Below, piece by piece: positions 25,158 through 32,789 of a stretch of 61,464 bases of DNA (positions are counted from its first letter, which is position 1; each line of letters opens with the position of its first letter). Source of the DNA: Nitrospirota bacterium (GTDB taxonomy: Bacteria > Nitrospirota > UBA9217); assembly GCA_020052615.1 (NCBI GenBank), contig JAGVOT010000046.1:1-61464 (forward strand), read 5' to 3'. Below the pieces are notes generated by a model, which did no database searches, was not told the origin of the DNA, and saw only the letters and a list, made by a program, of their open reading frames with translations. The translations under genes and the position numbers were made by a program.

Positions 25158-26309
25158 TCATTTTCCCTTCGCCGTTCCCAGCAGTCCCTGGGGACGGAAT
25201 ACCATCATCAGCACCAGCGCGACGCCGAAGCCGAGCATGCGGTAGTCGGCAAAATCGCGGAACACCTCGGGCAGCGTGACCAGGAGGAACGCCCCCAGGA
25301 TGATGCCGGGGATGCTCCCCATGCCGCCCAGGACCACCATGCACAGGATCATGACGGACTCGAAGAAGGTGAAGCTCTCGGGAGAGACGAAGGCCATCTT
25401 CGCCGCGAAGAACACGCCCGTCATCCCCGCCCAGGCGGACGCCACCACAAAGGCCAGCAGCTTCAGCCGGAAGGTATTGACGCCCATTGCCTCGGCGGCG
25501 ATCTCGTCCTCGCGGATCGCGATCCATGCCCTGCCGATGCGCGACACCATGAGCCGGTTCATGGCGAAGACCGTGACGATGGCGATGACCAGGATGAGAT
25601 AGTAGAAATCCAGGGGCGTGGAAAGGACCATGCCGCCGATGGCCGGCCTGCCGATGCGCGATATGCCGTTCGGGCCGCCGGTGACAGTGTCCGAATTGTT
25701 CAGAACGATGCGCGTGATCTCGCCCAGGCCCAGCGTGACGATGGCGAAGTAATCGCCGCGCAGCCTCAAGGTGGACAGCCCGATCAGGAGCGCCATGAAG
25801 GCCGAGGTCGCGGCGCCGACAACAAGCCCCGGCCAGAAGCCCAGCCCGAACCGCGTCGAAAGGATGGCATAACTGTACGCGCCGATCGCGTAGAACGCAA
25901 CGTAACCCAGGTTCAGGAGCCCCGTCTGCCCCACCATGATGTTGAGGCCGAGGGCAAGGACAGCATACATGCCCGTCAGGGTCAGCACGTCGCGGTAATA
26001 ATCGTTCTGGAAGAAGGGAATGACGAACAGGAGGGCTATAAAAACGGAAAGGAAGAGCGGCGAGCGGGTCCGGAAAAGAATGCTGTTGACGCTCGCTCGG
26101 AGGCCCGAGGCCTTGTAGAGGACCGCATTGACGATCCGCGAGGCGGCGTCGGTCTTCAAGAGGCCCCAGAGCGCGACGCCGGCCAGGATGACCATGACGA
26201 CCTGAAACGCGCGCCACGGCCCCGTAAAAGGGAAAGCAAGGGCTCCCGCCCACAGGGGGACCGCAAGAAAGGACAGGTACCGCGTTACAGTGTTCCGGGA
26301 TTCGCTCAT
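25158..26309 (-). CDS. livM: Branched-chain amino acid ABC transporter permease LivM
   Basis: This 383-aa polytopic protein has the LivM landmark region TLGLGEITRIVLNNSDTVTGGPNGISRIGRP and the following cytoplasmic loop RIGRAWIAIREDEIAAEAMGVN. About eight to ten membrane spans are visible, and the N-terminus is slightly longer than average. The other permease (LivH) and the binding protein (LivK) are not next to it, so the transporter must draw them from elsewhere or be incomplete. A promoter with its -10 box 11 nt before the ATG is seen. Confidence 0.94.
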   Translation of the reverse strand: MSESRNTVTRYLSFLAVPLWAGALAFPFTGPWRAFQVVMVILAGVALWGLLKTDAASRIVNAVLYKASGLRASVNSILFRTRSPLFLSVFIALLFVIPFFQNDYYRDVLTLTGMYAVLALGLNIMVGQTGLLNLGYVAFYAIGAYSYAILSTRFGLGFWPGLVVGAATSAFMALLIGLSTLRLRGDYFAIVTLGLGEITRIVLNNSDTVTGGPNGISRIGRPAIGGMVLSTPLDFYYLILVIAIVTVFAMNRLMVSRIGRAWIAIREDEIAAEAMGVNTFRLKLLAFVVASAWAGMTGVFFAAKMAFVSPESFTFFESVMILCMVVLGGMGSIPGIILGAFLLVTLPEVFRDFADYRMLGFGVALVLMMVFRPQGLLGTAKGK

Positions 26310-26320
26310 CGTGGAGCGAA

Positions 26321-26349
26321 ATTATCGCACAACCTCGGGGGGAATTCAA
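26321..26349 (-). promoter_or_regulatory. Candidate sigma70 promoter for livM
   Basis: Minus strand: TTGAAT, 17-nt spacer, GATAAT. The -10 box ends 11 nt before the ATG and no ribosome site fits in between, so the mRNA would have a leader of only a few bases. Confidence 0.5.
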
Positions 26350-26384
26350 GGAGTAGTTGGAAGGATGGTAGAAAAACGCGAGAC

Positions 26385-26738
26385 CTAGACGTCCCGCGGC
26401 TCGATGAGAAGCCGAAGCCCGTCCACGATCTGCCTGACGCGCGCCGGGGAAAGGCTGCCGATCTTCTCGGCACAGTCGGTTTTGTCCACGGTAACGACCT
26501 GGGATATGTTCACGACGCTGTCCTTTTTCAGATTCGCCTCGCCTTTTTTCAGCAGAACGTTGCCGGGAACATCGGCGCGTTTGAGGTTGGACGTCAGCGC
26601 GCAGACCACGATGGTGTTGATCCTGCTCTTGTTGAACACGTTGTTCTGGACAACCACATGAGGATGGCGGTATCGCGGTTCGGAGCCTTCGGGTTCTCCG
26701 AGGTCGATCCAGTAGATGTCGCCCTGCCTGATGCTCAC
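26385..26738 (-). CDS. MazF/PemK-family toxin
   Basis: This 117-aa protein begins RQGDIYWIDLGEPEGSE and continues HPHVVVQNNVFN, the typical first strands of MazF/PemK endoribonucleases. TIVVCALTSNL, DSVVNISQVVTVDK and a closing helix follow. The loop reads RYRHPHVV where most members have R-x-RP-x-VV, so substrate preference may differ. Its ATG overlaps the antitoxin stop by 4 nt. It should be an mRNA-cleaving toxin neutralised by the upstream partner. Confidence 0.92.
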   Translation of the reverse strand: MSIRQGDIYWIDLGEPEGSEPRYRHPHVVVQNNVFNKSRINTIVVCALTSNLKRADVPGNVLLKKGEANLKKDSVVNISQVVTVDKTDCAEKIGSLSPARVRQIVDGLRLLIEPRDV

Positions 26739-26983
26739 GAACGTTCCTTCAGGACGGTCCTGCTATACCGTTTTTTACTTTTCTGCCTGACGCTATACTC
26801 TTCGGCAGTTTCGGCGGCCGCGGATGCCTCATTGATCGCATCAAGCAGTTTCCCGGACTTCCTTTTCTCCAGGTATTCCCGCACCGCAGTGACGAACACT
26901 TCGCTCCGTGATGAGCGGCGTTCCTTCGCGACCTTCTCTATCTCCTTGAACATTTCATCAGGAACGGATATGGCTGTTTTCAT
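26735..26983 (-). CDS. Ribbon-helix-helix antitoxin
   Basis: Start MKTAISVPDEMFKEIEKVAK at 26983 (82 aa). The first ~45 residues are a ribbon-helix-helix DNA-binding domain (AISVPDEMFKEIEKVAKERR, SRSEVFVTAVREYL). The C-terminal half is charged and presumably wraps the toxin. The longer upstream frame is rejected because a consensus promoter lies there. The gene ends in a 4-nt overlap with the toxin. The operon is probably autoregulated through the palindrome described next. Confidence 0.9.
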   Translation of the reverse strand: MKTAISVPDEMFKEIEKVAKERRSSRSEVFVTAVREYLEKRKSGKLLDAINEASAAAETAEEYSVRQKSKKRYSRTVLKERS

Positions 26984-26989
26984 GAGATG

Positions 26990-27018
26990 AGTATACCATG
27001 CGGTTATACCCATGTCAA
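26990..27018 (-). promoter_or_regulatory. Consensus sigma70 promoter and operator of the toxin-antitoxin operon
   Basis: Minus strand: TTGACA (27013-27018), 17-nt spacer, TATACT (26990-26995). The -10 box ends 6 nt before the antitoxin ATG, so transcription should start at or next to the A of the ATG. The palindrome GTATA-N9-TATAC (26991-27009) covers the spacer and -10 box, a natural site for RHH autorepression. Confidence 0.7.
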
Positions 27019-27090
27019 TACCATAGAGATCCCGTCGGGAGAGCACCTTGTGAGACAATGAAGACCCGCCTCCTCGCATCTCGTTTATTG

Positions 27091-28665
27091 TTAGCGCCCT
27101 GACAGAACCGCCTCCACCGCCCGTATGGCATCGGCAGCCGAGCTCGTTATCCCGCCGGTATAACCGGAGCCTTCGCCGATGGGATACAGGTTCCTGATGT
27201 TCACTGATTCAAATTTGTCACTGCGCGTTATCTTGACGGGCGCCGACGTTCTTGTTTCAGCGCCCATCAATAGGGCATAGGGGGACACAAATGTTGGATA
27301 CGTCTTCTGCCACGCTGTAAATGCGGCCGTGAGCGACTCATTGATGAACGCCGGGAATATCCCGCGCATATCCGCCGCTGTCGTTCCCGTTGCGCAGGAA
27401 TTTTCATTCAAACCGCCCGAACCCTTCCCGCTCAGGAAATCAGGCAGATTCTGGGCAGGAACGCCCCAGGCCCCTCCCCCGGCCTGAAAGGCCTTTCGCT
27501 CGATGTCCTTCTGGAGCTCGACCCCGGCCAGGGGATCGGCCGATCGGTAATCGCCGGTCCGGCAGGTCACCACGATGGCGGCATTGGAATACTCCGATGC
27601 CCTGCGGGAATAGCTCATGCCGTTCACGACCAGCATGCCGTCTTCCGATGAAGCGTTCACCACCTCGCCGCCCGGGCACATGCAGAAGGTGTACACGCCC
27701 CTTCCTGTCGCCCGTTCGGTATGCGTAAGGGAATACGCGGCGGCCCCGATACGGTCGTAATCCTTGTATTTATCGCCATAGCGCATCTGGTTAATGATCT
27801 CCACCGGGTGCTCCACTCTTACCCCGACAGAGATCGGTTTCTGCTCAAGGGCAATGCCCTTGCCATGGAGCATCTCAACGGTGTCGCGCGCGGAATGCCC
27901 CAGCGCAAGATAGAGGCTTGAACAGTGATATTCCTTTTCTCCGTTGATGACGACGCCGACGGCAGCATGGTCCGACAGCAGGATGTCCGTCATTTTCGAA
28001 CGGTAATGGATCTCGCCGCCCTGTGCGAGGATATGGTTCCGTATATTGCGGACGATCCCGCACAGCACGTCGGTGCCCAGATGGGGCTTGCTGACATATC
28101 CTATCTCCCCGGGAGCGCCGAACTTGATGAACGTATCCAGCACCTTGTTGATATGGTCCGTGTTGATCTTCCGGGAGAACAGTTTCCCGTCGGAATAGGA
28201 GCCCGCGCCGCCTTCGCCGAACTGGATGTTCGATTCAGGATCGAGCACCTTTTCCTCGATGAACTTCCGGACATCAAGGGACCGCTCCTCGATCTTCTTA
28301 CCCCGTTCGAAGATGATCGGCTTGAGCCCATAGGCAAGAAGTTCAAGAGCGGCGAACATGCCGGCAGGGCCGAAACCGATGACGATCGGCCGTTCAGCGC
28401 TGCTGCTTGATCCCTGTTCTTTCGGGATTTTCTCGGTGTAGAGAGGAAGGTTCGCTTCGTTGGCAAAGCTGTCGGAGGTATGGACCGCGAGGGATATGTC
28501 GTAGAAGAACTGCTCTTGATCGCCCGCATCGAGCGACTTGCTCAGCACTTTGACGATGCGCAGGGTTGTCTCGCTGACGTTCAGTTTTTGTGCTGCCGCC
28601 CTTCTGTATTCATCATGCCCGTCTTTTTCAACAGGGATGCGCAAATTGCTCAGGAGTAGATTCAA
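27091..28665 (-). CDS. FAD-dependent oxidoreductase (COG2509-like)
   Basis: This 524-aa flavoprotein has an N-terminal ~85-residue cap and then a Rossmann FAD site, PIVIGFGPAGMFAALEL. Other segments are FGEGGAGSYSDGKLFSR, YTFCMCPGGEVVNAS and, at the C-terminus, LYPIGEGSGYTGGITSSAADAI, which is the second FAD-contact motif. These match the family of uncharacterised FAD-dependent dehydrogenases; substrate unknown. The start overlaps the upstream DarP-like gene by 4 nt, so the two are co-translated. Confidence 0.88.
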   Translation of the reverse strand: MNLLLSNLRIPVEKDGHDEYRRAAAQKLNVSETTLRIVKVLSKSLDAGDQEQFFYDISLAVHTSDSFANEANLPLYTEKIPKEQGSSSSAERPIVIGFGPAGMFAALELLAYGLKPIIFERGKKIEERSLDVRKFIEEKVLDPESNIQFGEGGAGSYSDGKLFSRKINTDHINKVLDTFIKFGAPGEIGYVSKPHLGTDVLCGIVRNIRNHILAQGGEIHYRSKMTDILLSDHAAVGVVINGEKEYHCSSLYLALGHSARDTVEMLHGKGIALEQKPISVGVRVEHPVEIINQMRYGDKYKDYDRIGAAAYSLTHTERATGRGVYTFCMCPGGEVVNASSEDGMLVVNGMSYSRRASEYSNAAIVVTCRTGDYRSADPLAGVELQKDIERKAFQAGGGAWGVPAQNLPDFLSGKGSGGLNENSCATGTTAADMRGIFPAFINESLTAAFTAWQKTYPTFVSPYALLMGAETRTSAPVKITRSDKFESVNIRNLYPIGEGSGYTGGITSSAADAIRAVEAVLSGR

Positions 28666-29027
28666 GTATCCTCGTTTCTTTTAGTTTTCGCGGCCTGACG
28701 GTGTTTCCCCTGATCCAATGCTTCGAGGAATTCCCGGACAGGAGATGGATCATACATCCGCATCAAGGAGCCGATATACTGCATCTGCCGGTTAAGAGGA
28801 CAATGTTTTTTAATGGTCTTTGCCGCTTTCACGGCCTTGAGAATATCTTCGGTCAGGCCGATCCGATCGAGCTTCTCATCCGGCAGCTTTACCAGTCGTT
28901 CACCCAGGTCCTGCAGGGACAGCGCGGCTTTTTTCTTTTGAGTTCTGCTCAGGCACGCCGGCTGTTCTCCCCGCTCCTGCCCGGATCTCGCCGTTCTCTT
29001 CAGGTTCTTTTTGTGTACCAATCCCAT
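28662..29027 (-). CDS. DarP/YjgA-like ribosome-associated protein (DUF615)
   Basis: This 121-aa basic protein matches the DUF615 family (E. coli YjgA/DarP, a 50S assembly factor): ALSLQDLGERLVKLPDEKLD, AVKAAKTIKKHCPLNRQMQY, IGSLMRMYDPSPVREFLEAL. The N-terminus is a Lys/Arg-rich tail instead of the acidic one in E. coli. It shares an ATGA overlap with the FAD oxidoreductase downstream. Nothing recognisable lies in the 245 bases before it. Confidence 0.75.
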   Translation of the reverse strand: MGLVHKKNLKRTARSGQERGEQPACLSRTQKKKAALSLQDLGERLVKLPDEKLDRIGLTEDILKAVKAAKTIKKHCPLNRQMQYIGSLMRMYDPSPVREFLEALDQGKHRQAAKTKRNEDT

Positions 29028-29272
29028 GCATTCACCGTTTTGTCAGATCGATCTGTGAGAAGATCAGCAACGACGTGAGGAACGGGTTCTCAGCGTTTCT
29101 CTCGACGGAGTTGTTGTGGATCTTAAATGGCTCATATGCAATTTGCGGTCAGCCGCAGCCGACCAAACTACTGAACGGCGACTATATCACATTGTACCTG
29201 TTTCAAACAGCACTTTTGATCGCCGCAGGAGTTCAGGAACGGATCGCTGCCGGAAAGCTGCTTCAACCATTA

Positions 29273-29782
29273 CTATTTCCCCGCCCGTGCCCGTTCTTGT
29301 CCCGCCTGGTATAGGATAGAGGCGAGATAAACGACGATGGCCGTATTCACGATCAACAGGGAGACCCGCGGCCAGGTAACTTTGCGAACGACCTCGTAGA
29401 TCTCAATAGGTACATAGATCGCGCCCGCTAAAAGGCCGAACCATTCGGCCCAGCGGCGCTGCAGCCAGAGACCGTAAGCTTCGACTAGGCGAATGACGGC
29501 GTAGACGAGGGCTGACAGAGCCAGCACCCATAACTGCGCATCAGTCACATTGCCGGCCAGATCGAGAAATACCCGGGGGTAGCGGCTGGCGGGATTTAAA
29601 TGGAAGCGCCGGACAAGATGCTCGGCCGCGAGGTGAAGGTCCTTATGGATGTACTCCAACAACCCGAATCCGGCCAGCAGGACAAGCAGCCCCTTCGTTG
29701 CTTCAAACAGGGATACGACACGAAGACCGCCTTTTCCCTGCTCACGTTCCATGAGAATTCTTAGCTCACCCCGCAGGCTCAC
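29273..29782 (-). CDS. DUF2127 membrane protein
   Basis: This is a 169-aa inner-membrane protein. It opens with GLRVVSLFEATKGLLVLLAG and has three to four spans, including AQLWVLALSALVYAVIRLVEAYGLW and the LLAGAIYVPIEIYEV stretch typical of DUF2127. The GTG start at 29782 overlaps the stop of the VWA gene by 4 nt; ATG 29752 is an alternative start. Function is unknown. Confidence 0.75.
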   Translation of the reverse strand: MSLRGELRILMEREQGKGGLRVVSLFEATKGLLVLLAGFGLLEYIHKDLHLAAEHLVRRFHLNPASRYPRVFLDLAGNVTDAQLWVLALSALVYAVIRLVEAYGLWLQRRWAEWFGLLAGAIYVPIEIYEVVRKVTWPRVSLLIVNTAIVVYLASILYQAGQERARAGK

Positions 29783-31566
29783 AGCCCGAGCTTCTTGTTG
29801 ATCCTCGCCTTGGTGACCGAAAGCACCTCGCCGGACTCGACGCGGAGCAGTTTCAGGAACAGCTCGTAGTTCTCCGCGTTCCCGTACAGGCTCCCGGTGA
29901 CGATCATCTTCGCTCCGGCCAGCTTGCCGACCTTCACGGCGTCCTTCTCGGACACGGCCCCGGTCAACTGGAGCTTCAGTTCCTCCAGAACGGCTTGGAG
30001 GTCCTTCCGTTCGACCATGGTGAAGGTCTTGCTCCTGCTGAGCGAGAGGCCGAGCTGCTCGCCGAAATATTCCGCATTCACGGACAGCGATGCGTCCTTC
30101 GGTGAAATGGGAAGCACCGTTGCCGCGGTCTTCTCCGCGATCACGATGGTGGAGTAGTCCACGAGCTGGGCAACGGCCTGTTCGAAGAGCTTCTGCAGGG
30201 TCGCTGCGCCGTCCTCGTCGCTGATCTTGGTTGCGGTGAAATACTCCCCGTCGCCTTCCCTGCCCGCGCCCAGGACGTTGTTGATCTCCTCCTTGGCGAA
30301 CTGGATGATGATGGTCTCGAGCTTGTCCGTCTGGAAATTATCTCCCGTGTGGTGGCTCACGCTGCCCGGCTGTCCGCCTTCGCTCTCGCCCTTTTCGCCG
30401 TAGGTCAGGAAGATGTATCTGCCCGAAGTGTACTGGGCGATCTGCCGGAGCACGTATTCACCGGCAAGGTCCAACCCGCCCGTGCCGACCGAGAAGATCT
30501 TGATGCCCTGCTTCTTCGCGTCCCCCGCGGCGTGGACATAGGTGTATTTCTGGCCGTAATCGAGGTGCGGCGGCGCGTCGGTGATCACGAAGACCAGGCG
30601 GACACCGTCGGGGTTCCAGCTGATCTTCCGGACGGCATCCGCCAGGGCGCTCTGAAGGTCTTCGGGGCCGTCGCCGCCGCCGCCGGCCTGGACCTTGTTC
30701 AGCTCCATCTGGAATGCATCGAGGTCGCCGGTCAAGGCAACGGTCCTGGTCACGTACTCGTCTCCCTTGTCCTTGTACAGAACGATGCCGAACCGGACCT
30801 GGGGCTTTGATGACAACGAAGAAAGATTAAGATTAATGATCTCGATGGTCCTTTTCAGCCGTTCGATCTCCTTGCCCATGCTCCCCGTTGTGTCGAGGAC
30901 AAAGAGCACGTCGAGCGGAAGCGGCTCCGGGACGGTCCTCGGCTGTGACAGCTTCACCTCGATCTCGCGCGGTCCCTGCCGGTCAAGGGTGAGATCCTGT
31001 CTTTGCTGCATATGGGTGACCACCGCCTGATAGCGGAATATGTCGGCACCGTACAGGGAAGGAAAGAAAAAGAACGTCCCGTCGGAATAGGTCTTTCCTT
31101 CCGCAAGGAGCTCGCTCCCGCCGGGGGCCGAGACCTTGATCTCCGCGTTCAGGACCGGCTTGCCCGCCCCATCGACGACCTTCACCAGGATCCGTTCGGA
31201 GATGTTGATCGGATAATGTTTTGCCCGGGGACCGTATTGATCGAGAAAATGGATGAAATAGTTGAACTGCTTGTTGTCGTCCGCATACCCGGCCTTGAGG
31301 CCCGAGGCTTCCTGGCTTCTGGCTGCCGGTGCGGACATTGCTCTGGATTTACTGAAATCTGCTTCGGCCTTCCTTTCTCCGTCCGCCCTCATCATGGATT
31401 CCGCAGGCGCCGGAGCCTCCTTCGCGAACAATCCCAGTTTCGGTTCTCCCGAAAGCGCGACGTCGGCCTTTTTCGCCGGCATGGTTGCAGGGGCGCAGGC
31501 GAACAGAAATAGCAGGATCACAAGAGATGACAGGGACGGGAACAAGCGGGTACTGGATGATTGCAT
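29779..31566 (-). CDS. Lipoprotein with VWA domain fused to a CsgG-like C-terminal domain
   Basis: This 595-aa protein begins with a lipoprotein signal (SLVILLFLFACAPA, lipobox LFAC). After a low-complexity linker comes a carboxypeptidase-regulatory-like segment (~125-205, VKVVDGAGKPVLNAEIKVSA). A VWA domain follows (~220-410) with the metal site DTTGSMG in place of DxSxS, so the first Ser is a Thr. The last ~130 residues (FGEQLGLSLSRSKTFTMVER, AKMIVTGSLYGNAENYELFL) resemble CsgG/FlgO-type domains that detect a named lipoprotein family by curli-secretion-like folds. A strong AAGGAGG site precedes ATG. Role is unknown; the fusion suggests an envelope assembly or sensing factor. Confidence 0.82.
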   Translation of the reverse strand: MQSSSTRLFPSLSSLVILLFLFACAPATMPAKKADVALSGEPKLGLFAKEAPAPAESMMRADGERKAEADFSKSRAMSAPAARSQEASGLKAGYADDNKQFNYFIHFLDQYGPRAKHYPINISERILVKVVDGAGKPVLNAEIKVSAPGGSELLAEGKTYSDGTFFFFPSLYGADIFRYQAVVTHMQQRQDLTLDRQGPREIEVKLSQPRTVPEPLPLDVLFVLDTTGSMGKEIERLKRTIEIINLNLSSLSSKPQVRFGIVLYKDKGDEYVTRTVALTGDLDAFQMELNKVQAGGGGDGPEDLQSALADAVRKISWNPDGVRLVFVITDAPPHLDYGQKYTYVHAAGDAKKQGIKIFSVGTGGLDLAGEYVLRQIAQYTSGRYIFLTYGEKGESEGGQPGSVSHHTGDNFQTDKLETIIIQFAKEEINNVLGAGREGDGEYFTATKISDEDGAATLQKLFEQAVAQLVDYSTIVIAEKTAATVLPISPKDASLSVNAEYFGEQLGLSLSRSKTFTMVERKDLQAVLEELKLQLTGAVSEKDAVKVGKLAGAKMIVTGSLYGNAENYELFLKLLRVESGEVLSVTKARINKKLGL

Positions 31567-31687
31567 GGATCCTCCTTAAAGTATGGCTTCGGAACGCTCT
31601 TTGAACGACGTAACATTTTCGAGACCGGGGTCCGGATGGATCGTGCCGGTTTGCAGGATCATCCTTCCTGCTGGTCTGTGCGCCGGA

Positions 31688-31716
31688 ACTATAGCAACAG
31701 CAGCCCGTTGAATCAA
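31688..31716 (-). promoter_or_regulatory. Candidate sigma70 promoter for the VWA lipoprotein operon
   Basis: Minus strand: TTGATT, 17-nt spacer, TATAGT. It lies about 120 nt before the ATG. The rest of the 31567-31790 gap shows nothing else. Confidence 0.45.
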
Positions 31717-31790
31717 GGTATTTCTCGCACGGCAATGGCGCATAAGGCTGGCGCTCTCCTGAAAGGATGCCTTACAAGGGGCACGAAAGT

Positions 31791-32270
31791 TCATTTTACC
31801 GCAGGCTGTCCGCCCATCCCCTCCCCCGCCCGCTCCCACTTGGCCGACGTGACCTTCCACTGGCCGCCTTCCTTATTTAAGAGCACCTCGAAATTATACG
31901 CTCCCAGGGATTCGGGAAGAATGCCGCCGGAAGCCTCGCCCGTTCCCCTGCCGGTCAGGATGGCCTGGAAGACCGCTTTTGCCGTCTGCCCGGTCACCAC
32001 GATATCGATGTTCGGCATGTAGACCGAAACCTTCTGGTGCCGGAAGAAATAGAACGCCAATAGCCCCTTGATGCCGTTGTAGTCGTTGCCCTGGGGATCG
32101 CGGTAGGTCTTCGAGATATGGTCCAGCACCGCGCCGATCTTCTTCTCTTCCGCAGCCTGCTGGACGCTCGTTATGACCTTCTTTACTTTGTCTTCTTCCG
32201 TCTCCTTTGTGCAGGCGGAAAGGAGTAGGACCGGGATGATGAGCATAAGCATTTGCCTGTGTATCTTCAT
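31791..32270 (-). CDS. Small lipoprotein, NTF2/SnoaL-like
   Basis: Start MKIHRQMLMLIIPVLLLSAC at 32270, preceded by AGGAG; the 159-aa product has lipobox LSAC. The mature protein has an initial helix (EDKVKKVITSVQQAAEEKK), then IGAVLDHISKTYRDPQGN and beta strands (NIDIVVTGQTAKAVFQAIL, GQWKVTSAKWE). That pattern is usual for NTF2-like lipoproteins. It is probably anchored to the outer or inner membrane; ligand unknown. Confidence 0.75.
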   Translation of the reverse strand: MKIHRQMLMLIIPVLLLSACTKETEEDKVKKVITSVQQAAEEKKIGAVLDHISKTYRDPQGNDYNGIKGLLAFYFFRHQKVSVYMPNIDIVVTGQTAKAVFQAILTGRGTGEASGGILPESLGAYNFEVLLNKEGGQWKVTSAKWERAGEGMGGQPAVK

Positions 32271-32353
32271 GAAAGCTCCTTCCAGAGTTCTTTCGTCCCG
32301 CAAAGCGGGACGGCTACCAACAAAATATTGTCATTCGCATGATAGCCGCACCC

Positions 32354-32581
32354 TTAGTAAGTTATGAATCAAAATCTACCCAAAATGGCAAGAATATTTC
32401 TCGCAAAGCGCGCAGAGGTCGCAAAGAAAGGCCAAAGCTCAGGCCTTTAATTTACAACAAAAGTCTCGCCAGCTTTTCTTAGCGTACTTTGCGAGCTCGC
32501 CTAGAGGCGCCTACTTCTGGTTGCGAGAGACGCCTTTGTATTTTGTCTTTTGGTTCCGGCTCGTCCAGGTTAGGGTGCGTT
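32354..32581. repeat. Long repeat, TTAGTAAGTTA..TTAGGG family, copy 1
   Basis: About 225 bp matching 35283-35473. Internal inverted arms are CTCGCAAAGCGCGCAGAGGT and ACTTTGCGAGC. Relative to copy 2 it has an extra ~25 bp around CTAGAGGCGCCTACTTCT, a nested short repeat related to those at 37257 and 60528. With the next repeat it fills the 519-base gap between the lipoprotein and the transglutaminase gene. Confidence 0.8.
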
Positions 32582-32605
32582 TTCTACGACCCGGCAAGGT
32601 ATGCT

Positions 32606-32689
32606 GTCATTGCGAGCGACCGAAGGGAGCGCGGCAATCTCGTCTCTGGATACGAGATTGCTTCGTCGCTCTGCTCCTCGCAATGACGG
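32606..32689. repeat. Palindromic repeat, TCATTGCGAGGAGC family, copy 3
   Basis: This is the best-preserved copy in the window: TGTCATTGCGAGCGACCGAA on the left and CTGCTCCTCGCAATGACG on the right, around GGCAATCTCG/CGAGATTGC. Confidence 0.85.
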
Positions 32690-32753
32690 CATAATTGGTG
32701 CACGTAAACATGATAGCACACTTCCCCGTCCATCGACAATTCCCAACGTTCGT

Positions 32754-32782
32754 TTGACATCCTGCCGCGGTACGGTTACTAT
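32754..32782 (+). promoter_or_regulatory. Candidate sigma70 promoter for the transglutaminase gene
   Basis: TTGACA, 17-nt spacer, TACTAT. The -10 box ends 7 nt before ATG 32790 and there is no ribosome site, predicting a leaderless or one-base-leader mRNA. Confidence 0.6.
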
Positions 32783-32789
32783 TGGACCT

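Noticed and set aside
29028-29272. Possible small gene between the DUF2127 and DarP-like genes
   Set aside because: The only frames are short and lack ribosome sites or recognisable sequence.
32601-32789. A 63-codon N-terminal extension of the transglutaminase-like protein
   Set aside because: It is encoded by a palindromic intergenic repeat and lies upstream of, and across, a consensus promoter; the start at 32790 is followed directly by a membrane anchor.
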